A DNA stretch of 5,244 nucleotides, taken from assembly GCA_007133145.1 (NCBI GenBank), contig SLNF01000230.1, forward strand, positions 1-5,244, in the 5' to 3' direction. A program made the position numbers and the translations under genes. This stretch comes from Nitriliruptorales bacterium. Lineage in GTDB: Bacteria > Actinomycetota > Nitriliruptoria > Euzebyales > Egibacteraceae. The notes below the pieces were generated by a model. That model was not told the origin of the DNA. It worked only from the letters and a program-made list of their open reading frames with translations, and made no database searches. Positions 1 through 5,244 of this stretch are shown piece by piece; position 1 is the stretch's first letter, and every line of letters begins with the position of its first letter.

Positions 1-1588
<1,588 letters not shown>

Positions 1589-1594
1589 GGTGGG

Positions 1595-1599
1595 CTCCT
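1595..1599 (-). promoter_or_regulatory. Shine-Dalgarno site of pgm
   Basis: On the minus strand this reads AGGAG, followed by a six-base spacer (CCCACC) and the ATG at 1588. It is a near-ideal ribosome-binding site and supports the chosen pgm start, which also matches the N-terminus of the family. Confidence 0.75.
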
Positions 1600-1618
1600 C
1601 GGTCGACGGTTGGCCTGC

Positions 1619-1648
1619 ATCCTCGCCGCGGTACCGCCCGGCTGTCCA
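1619..1648 (-). promoter_or_regulatory. Candidate sigma-70-type promoter of pgm
   Basis: On the minus strand TGGACA (1648-1643) resembles a -35 box TTGACA. After an 18-base spacer comes GAGGAT (1624-1619), a form of -10 box common in GC-rich actinobacteria. Transcription would begin near 1612, giving a leader of roughly 25 bases that carries the AGGAG site. This is inferred from motif and spacing only; such short matches also occur by chance. Confidence 0.35.
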
Positions 1649-1755
1649 GGCGCGGTCCCTTGGCTCGGCGGCCCCTTGCCCTGGCGGGCCCGGCCGGCAG
1701 CGGCGATCGTCGTGCGGGGTCCGATTCCTCATGGCCTCCGCGTCCGAGGTCGGCG

Positions 1756-1766
1756 TACGATGAGCG
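1756..1766 (+). promoter_or_regulatory. Candidate -10 element (TACGATGAGCG) upstream of the glycosyltransferase
   Basis: TACGAT fits the TAnnnT pattern of a bacterial -10 box and lies 63 bases before the glycosyltransferase ATG. The same 11 bases recur in the corresponding orientation upstream of the debranching enzyme. I found no convincing -35 hexamer 16-19 bases upstream (the region reads TGGCCT or similar), which leaves the call uncertain, although many actinobacterial promoters have poor -35 boxes. Confidence 0.35.
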
Positions 1767-1803
1767 AGGGGGGTGGCCCTGCCCCGACTCGGGGCGCCCC
1801 TCG
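1765..1803 (+). other. Nested hairpin in the glycosyltransferase leader
   Basis: An outer perfect 7-bp stem (CGAGGGG at 1765-1771 with CCCCTCG at 1797-1803) encloses an inner perfect 6-bp hairpin (GCCCCG at 1781-1786, loop ACT, CGGGGC at 1790-1795). A nine-base 5' bulge and a single-base 3' bulge separate the stems. The structure begins just after the candidate -10 box and ends 21 bases before the start codon. It has no T run, so it is not a classical terminator. It could influence translation or mRNA stability; whether it forms in the cell is unknown. Confidence 0.4.
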
Positions 1804-1824
1804 ACGCACGAGACGGACCGGCCC

Positions 1825-2877
1825 ATGCGCATCGGACTGCTCGCGCCGCCATGGCTCCCCGTGCCACCAACGCGGTACGGCGGCACCGAGGGGGTCGTCG
1901 ATCGCCTCGCCCGGGGCCTGCTTGCCGCAGGGCACGACGTCGTGCTCTTCACGACGGGGGACGCCACCTGCCCCGTCCCCCGTCGCGCGCACCTCCCGCG
2001 CGCCGAGCAGGCGCGGATGGGCCAGGCCGTCGTCGAGCAGCGTCACGTCGCGCGCGGCTACGAGGCCCTCGCCGACCGCGACATCGTGCACGACCACACC
2101 CTGCTCGGCCCGATCTACGCGGCGCGCCTGGGGTGCCTCCCGGTGGTGACCACCGCCCACCTGCCCTTCGACGAGGAGATGCGCGACCTCTACCGCCTCA
2201 CCGCCCGCTCGGCGTGGGTCGTGGCGATCTCGCGCGCGCAGGCGGCGTGCGCCGGTGACGTCCCGATCGCTGCGGTGATCCACCACGGCATCGACCCCGC
2301 GGAGATCCCGCTGGGAGGCGGCGACGGCGGCTACCTGCTGTTCCTCGGCCGCATGACCCCCGACAAGGGCCCCCGGCGGGCCTGCGAGGTCGCCCGGGCC
2401 GCGGGCTGGCCGCTCAAGGTCGCCGCGCGGGTGCGAGAGCCAGGCGAGGTCGCGTGCTTCCGCAACGAGGTGCGCCCACTGCTCGGCGGCGGCGTCGAAT
2501 TCGTCGGGGAGGTCGGTGGCGAGGACAAGGCCGCCCTCCTCGCCGGGGCCGCCGCGCTGCTCAACCCCATTCGCTGGCCCGAGCCGTTCGGGCTCGTGAT
2601 GATCGAAGCGCTCGCCGCCGGCACGCCGGTGCTCACCTTCGCCGAGGGTGCCGCGCCGGAGATCGTCGAGCATGGCCTCACCGGCTTCGTGTGCGCCGAC
2701 GAGGCGGCCATGGTCGCGGCGCTCGGACGGCTCGACGAGATCGACCGGGCACGCTGCCGCGCGGCCGTCGAAGGGCCGTTCTCCGCGCGCCGGATGGTCG
2801 AGGAGCACCTCGACCTCTACCGTCGTGTGCTCGAGGCGCCCCCGACCGCTGCGGACGGGCGGTTGCTCGCCCACTGA
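1825..2877 (+). CDS. Glycosyltransferase family 4 (GT-B fold)
   Basis: Predicted cytoplasmic retaining glycosyltransferase of 350 residues, probably using a nucleotide-sugar donor; acceptor and product cannot be read from sequence. The N-terminus MRIGLLAPPWLPVPPTRYGG and the following TEGVV with GHDVVLFTTGDA (residues 36-47) are typical of the GT4 subgroup beginning MRIAxVAP...YGGTE. DIVHDH lies at 86-91, AISRAQA at 134-140 and VIHHGID at 151-157. The C-terminal Rossmann domain has FLGRMTPDKG (173-182), whose Arg176 and Lys181 match donor-phosphate contacts in GT4 enzymes. It also has the EX7E motif EPFGLVMIE (Glu253, Glu261), followed by ALAAGTPV and EIVEHGLTGFV. No signal peptide or membrane segment was seen. 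The ATG at 1825 is chosen because the family starts there; the open frame extends upstream but would run into pgm antisense sequence. No strong Shine-Dalgarno site precedes it. It is divergent from pgm and convergent with the debranching enzyme, hinting at a shared glucan or glucoside pathway. Confidence 0.92.
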   Translation: MRIGLLAPPWLPVPPTRYGGTEGVVDRLARGLLAAGHDVVLFTTGDATCPVPRRAHLPRAEQARMGQAVVEQRHVARGYEALADRDIVHDHTLLGPIYAARLGCLPVVTTAHLPFDEEMRDLYRLTARSAWVVAISRAQAACAGDVPIAAVIHHGIDPAEIPLGGGDGGYLLFLGRMTPDKGPRRACEVARAAGWPLKVAARVREPGEVACFRNEVRPLLGGGVEFVGEVGGEDKAALLAGAAALLNPIRWPEPFGLVMIEALAAGTPVLTFAEGAAPEIVEHGLTGFVCADEAAMVAALGRLDEIDRARCRAAVEGPFSARRMVEEHLDLYRRVLEAPPTAADGRLLAH

Positions 2878-2901
2878 CCCACCGCTGCCGCTGCCGGCTG
2901 C

Positions 2902-2915
2902 GCCCCGTTGGGGGC
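2902..2915. terminator. Hairpin between convergent genes, possible bidirectional terminator
   Basis: GCCCC (2902-2906), loop GTTG, then GGGGC (2911-2915) form a perfect 5-bp GC stem. The stem can be lengthened by CCG (2894-2896) pairing with CGG (2916-2918) across a five-base bulge. It sits in the 41-base gap between two genes that run toward each other, where a terminator is expected. No T tract follows on either strand, so it is at best a weak or non-canonical terminator. Confidence 0.35.
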
Positions 2916-2918
2916 CGG

Positions 2919-5042
2919 TCACCACCAGGGGCGACGCAGCCGCTGCGCCCGCTCGGCGTCCTCCCAGCAAGCGTCGACCCTCATGCCCGGTGGGCTCTCG
3001 TGCACCTCGACACCGTCCTCGGCATCGACGGTCAGGCTCAAGGTGCCGCCGCCGAGGCGCAGCCCCTCGACGGTGAGGCGTCGGTACGGCGGTGGCCACA
3101 GGGGACACAGCGCGAGGCGGCCGTTGGGCAGGTCGGGGTGGATGCCGAGGGCGGCGCGCAGCAGCAGGAGCACCGCGCCGGCCGCCCAGGCCTGGGGGCG
3201 GCAGGCCGCCGGGTACGGCAGCGGCTCGAGCCAGCGCCGTCGCTGCTCGCCGCCGAAGAGCTCCGGCAGGCGCATGTCGAAGTGGCCGGCGACCTCGACG
3301 AGGCTGCGCAAGAGCACGGCGGCTGCGTCGACCTGCCCCGCGGCGGCGAGGTTGGCCGCCGCGATCGCGGTGTCGTGCGGCCACACCGAGCCCCCGTGGT
3401 AGGAGAGCGGGTTGAAGCGGGGGGAGTAGGCGGTGAGGGTCCGCAGCCCCCAGCCGGTCGCCATGTCGGGCCGCGTGAGGTGGCGTGCCACCGCAGCGCA
3501 GTCGGCGGGGGAGAGGATGCCGGTGCCGGGGAGATGCCCCATGTTCGACGCGAGGCCGTCGACTCGTTGCTTGTCGCCGTCGAGCGCGACGGCGGGATAG
3601 CCGCCCTCGTCGTCGTCGATCCAGAAGGCCGACCGGAAGCGCGCCTTGAGGGCGGCGGCCCACGCACGCCAGTGCTCCGCGCCGGGACGGCCGAAGCCCT
3701 CGAGCAGCGCCGCTCCCCGCCGTGCGGCCTCGTGGGCGTACCCCTGGACCTCGCACAGGGCGATCGGCGGCTCGGCGAGGCGTCCATCGGCGAACTGCAC
3801 GCCGTCGACGGAGTCCTTCCAGCCCTGGTTGGCGAGGCCCCGCTGGCCGGCCTGGCGGTACTCGAGGAAGCCGTCGCCGTCGGCGTCGCCGTCGCGCTCC
3901 ATCCACGTCAGCGCCGCCTCGACCGCGGGCAGCAGGTCCGTGACCTCGTCGTCGGGCAGGCCCCAGCACCATGCCTCGTGCACGAGGGTGACGAAGAGCG
4001 GCGTCGCGTCGAGCGTCCCCCAGTACAGCGGGGGCAGCACGCTGCTCTCGACGAGGCCGCCGTGACGGACCTCGTGGATGATCTTGCCGGGCGCTTCCTC
4101 GGTCTCGGGATCGTGGGCGCGGCCCTGGCGTCGCGCCAGCGCCCGCAAGGTCCCCCCCGGCACCTCGAGTCCCAGTGGCAGAGCCATCGACGCAGCCCAC
4201 AGCGCGTCGCGGCCGAAGAGGGTGAGGTACCACGGGCTGCCGGCCGCGAAGAAGTGGTCACCGGGGGCCTCGGGGTCCTCGACGAGCAGGGAGCCGAGGT
4301 CTGCGACGCTCTGCTCGACGAGGTCGGGGAGGTCGGCCTCGGTGCAGTCCACGCGCGGCGTGCGCCAGGCCACCGACGGTGGCTGCGGCTCGACACCGGC
4401 GTCGTCCCAGGTATGCCTCGGCCATGTGCTGTCGACGCTGTCGGAGAAGCCCACCTGCAGGTCGACGATCCACTCGTCGCGGGGCTCGAGCGCGATCCTC
4501 CAGTGCCACAGGCCGTGCCGCTCGTCGACGTCGTCGGGCCGGCGCCCCAGGCGCACGATGGTCGCGAGGTCCCCGCGGGCGAAGCGCAGGTCGCGACCCA
4601 TCCCCTCGCAGCGCGCCTGTCGGGTCGACTGGGCGTGCTTGACCTCGAAGACCGAGGCGAAGTCGCAGTCGACCTCGATCGCGAGGTCGACGGTGAGCGG
4701 CGTCGTCCCGAAGTTCCTGAGGCGCAGTGCCTCCCACAGCGACGTCGACACGACGCGGCGCCGGTCGAGCAGCAGCGTGGGGTCGGGCTCGTCGCCGGTG
4801 CCCGGCGAACGGCAGGCGGTGAAGCGCGCCGCGTTGCCGCCGACGGTGTGTCCCCGCAGGACGAGGGGCTCGCCTCCGTCGAGGGTGACGGTGAGGTGGT
4901 TGAGCACCCGGAGGTCGCGGATGTAGAGGCCCTGCTCGGAGCCGCGCCGCACCTGGCCGCTGTGCCCGGAGATGCAGAAGGTCTCGCCCTCGACGCAGGT
5001 GACGTCCCCGATCGGCCCGGGCTGGGAGGCCACCTGGGTCAT
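2919..5042 (-). CDS. Amylo-alpha-1,6-glucosidase / glycogen-debranching-type glycoside hydrolase
   Basis: Predicted cytoplasmic hydrolase of 707 residues acting on alpha-glucosidic bonds, possibly 1,6-branches of glycogen. Residues 13-220 look like the beta-rich N-terminal domain of bacterial debranching enzymes (GDE_N_bis type): GETFCISGHSGQV, GLYIRDLRVLNHLTVTLDG, and LLDRRRVV. From about 235 to 635 there is an (alpha/alpha)6-barrel-like domain with AAGSPWYLTLFGRDALWAA (266-284), HEVRHGGLVE (323-332), DGDGFLEY (388-395), NQGWKDSVDGV (405-415), the aromatic and acidic region EVQGYAHEA (431-439), and YHGGSVWPHDTAIAAANLAA (548-567). A short beta-rich tail follows. Acidic residues such as Asp279, Asp410 and Asp557 in these conserved blocks are candidates for catalysis or substrate binding; I cannot assign roles. 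It has no 4-alpha-glucanotransferase domain and is about half the length of eukaryotic bifunctional debranching enzyme. ATG 5042 is the only ATG, GTG or TTG after the upstream in-frame stop. It ends 41 bases from the convergent glycosyltransferase. The exact substrate is uncertain; related families hydrolyse small glucosides. Confidence 0.9.
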   Translation of the reverse strand: MTQVASQPGPIGDVTCVEGETFCISGHSGQVRRGSEQGLYIRDLRVLNHLTVTLDGGEPLVLRGHTVGGNAARFTACRSPGTGDEPDPTLLLDRRRVVSTSLWEALRLRNFGTTPLTVDLAIEVDCDFASVFEVKHAQSTRQARCEGMGRDLRFARGDLATIVRLGRRPDDVDERHGLWHWRIALEPRDEWIVDLQVGFSDSVDSTWPRHTWDDAGVEPQPPSVAWRTPRVDCTEADLPDLVEQSVADLGSLLVEDPEAPGDHFFAAGSPWYLTLFGRDALWAASMALPLGLEVPGGTLRALARRQGRAHDPETEEAPGKIIHEVRHGGLVESSVLPPLYWGTLDATPLFVTLVHEAWCWGLPDDEVTDLLPAVEAALTWMERDGDADGDGFLEYRQAGQRGLANQGWKDSVDGVQFADGRLAEPPIALCEVQGYAHEAARRGAALLEGFGRPGAEHWRAWAAALKARFRSAFWIDDDEGGYPAVALDGDKQRVDGLASNMGHLPGTGILSPADCAAVARHLTRPDMATGWGLRTLTAYSPRFNPLSYHGGSVWPHDTAIAAANLAAAGQVDAAAVLLRSLVEVAGHFDMRLPELFGGEQRRRWLEPLPYPAACRPQAWAAGAVLLLLRAALGIHPDLPNGRLALCPLWPPPYRRLTVEGLRLGGGTLSLTVDAEDGVEVHESPPGMRVDACWEDAERAQRLRRPWW

Positions 5043-5051
5043 CGTCAGCCG

Positions 5052-5055
5052 CTCC
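5052..5055 (-). promoter_or_regulatory. Probable Shine-Dalgarno site of the debranching enzyme
   Basis: The minus strand reads GGAG with a nine-base spacer to the ATG at 5042. The match is short and the spacing slightly long, but it is the best site present and agrees with the only canonical start codon in this frame. Confidence 0.5.
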
Positions 5056-5109
5056 GGTCGGCGGGCCTGCAGCGGGCGGACCCCGATCGCGAGGTCGCCG
5101 CGACGTCGC

Positions 5110-5120
5110 CGCTCATCGTA
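5110..5120 (-). promoter_or_regulatory. Candidate -10 element (TACGATGAGCG) upstream of the debranching enzyme
   Basis: The minus strand at 5120-5110 carries the same 11 bases found at 1756-1766. TACGAT (5120-5115) ends 72 bases before the debranching enzyme start, and its last T is the first base of the upstream gene's TGA stop codon. If it is functional, the debranching enzyme has its own promoter at the end of the upstream gene. No convincing -35 box is visible. Confidence 0.35.
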
Positions 5121-5244
5121 GGCAGCCGGCGTGGGCGAGCGCGAGACGCACGACGCGGTCCTGCCCGCCGGACATCTCTCCCACCACCCCGTCGCTCACG
5201 GCCTCCTCGGGGGTGACCCAGGCGAGGTCGAGGGCGTCCTGCGA
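5113..5244 (-). CDS. C-terminal fragment of a probable NUDIX hydrolase (5' part outside window)
   Basis: Forty-three codons then TGA (5115-5113) are open from the window edge on the minus strand. The translation contains LDLAWVTPEEAVSDGVVGEM followed by SGGQDRVVRLALAHAG. This resembles the C-terminal tail of actinobacterial NUDIX hydrolases, where an LxWVxPEEA segment follows the Nudix box and the protein ends in a helix such as RLVRLALAHAG. The Nudix box itself would lie beyond the window, so the family call rests on the tail alone and the substrate cannot be given. The gene is co-directional with the debranching enzyme, 70 bases upstream of it, so partial co-transcription is possible. Confidence 0.55.
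   Translation of the reverse strand, partial: SQDALDLAWVTPEEAVSDGVVGEMSGGQDRVVRLALAHAGCLR

Noticed and set aside
1729..4233. An 834-codon open frame on the minus strand crossing the glycosyltransferase and part of the debranching enzyme in another frame.
   Set aside because: It spans two well-supported genes and an intergenic region, and its translation is Arg/Pro/Ala-rich with no family motifs.
5043..5118. Open frame continuing upstream of the debranching enzyme ATG.
   Set aside because: Between the in-frame stop upstream and 5042 there is no ATG, GTG or TTG in frame, only a CTG, so the ATG at 5042 is the best start.
2454..5216. A 920-codon open frame on the plus strand, antisense to the debranching enzyme and overlapping the glycosyltransferase end.
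   Set aside because: The translation is low-complexity, rich in Arg, Gly, Ala and Val, and shows no recognisable domain, while the opposite strand encodes a clear enzyme. It is a by-product of high GC content.

Overview
This window looks like chromosomal DNA from a GC-rich actinobacterium (Actinomycetota; class not resolved). The basis is codon third positions that are almost all G or C, long spurious open frames on both strands, and protein sequences that read like actinobacterial family members. No mobile element, CRISPR array, tRNA or rRNA was seen.

Layout from left to right. (1) Positions 1-1588, minus strand: phosphoglucomutase (pgm), complete at its N-terminus and cut by the window start roughly 15-20 residues before its expected C-terminus. 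(2) Positions 1589-1824: a divergent intergenic region with a good ribosome-binding site and a candidate promoter for pgm, plus a candidate -10 element and a nested hairpin in the leader of the gene on the right. (3) Positions 1825-2877, plus strand: a complete 350-residue GT4-type glycosyltransferase. (4) Positions 2878-2918: a 41-base convergent gap with a GC-rich hairpin. (5) Positions 2919-5042, minus strand: a complete 707-residue amylo-alpha-1,6-glucosidase / glycogen-debranching-type protein. (6) Positions 5043-5112: a short leader. (7) Positions 5113-5244, minus strand: the last 43 codons of an upstream gene that resembles the tail of a NUDIX hydrolase.

The three main genes fit a small alpha-glucoside metabolism locus. 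Phosphoglucomutase interconverts glucose-1-phosphate and glucose-6-phosphate. The GT4 enzyme probably transfers a sugar from an activated donor. The debranching-type hydrolase probably releases glucose from an alpha-glucan or small glucoside. The exact acceptor and substrate cannot be read from sequence. The most interesting non-coding signal is an 11-base element, TACGATGAGCG, found once upstream of the glycosyltransferase and once upstream of the debranching enzyme, each about 65-75 bases before the start codon and in the matching orientation. It may be a shared promoter core. No clearly undescribed system is evident; the least understood part is the true substrate of the glycosyltransferase/debranching-enzyme pair.
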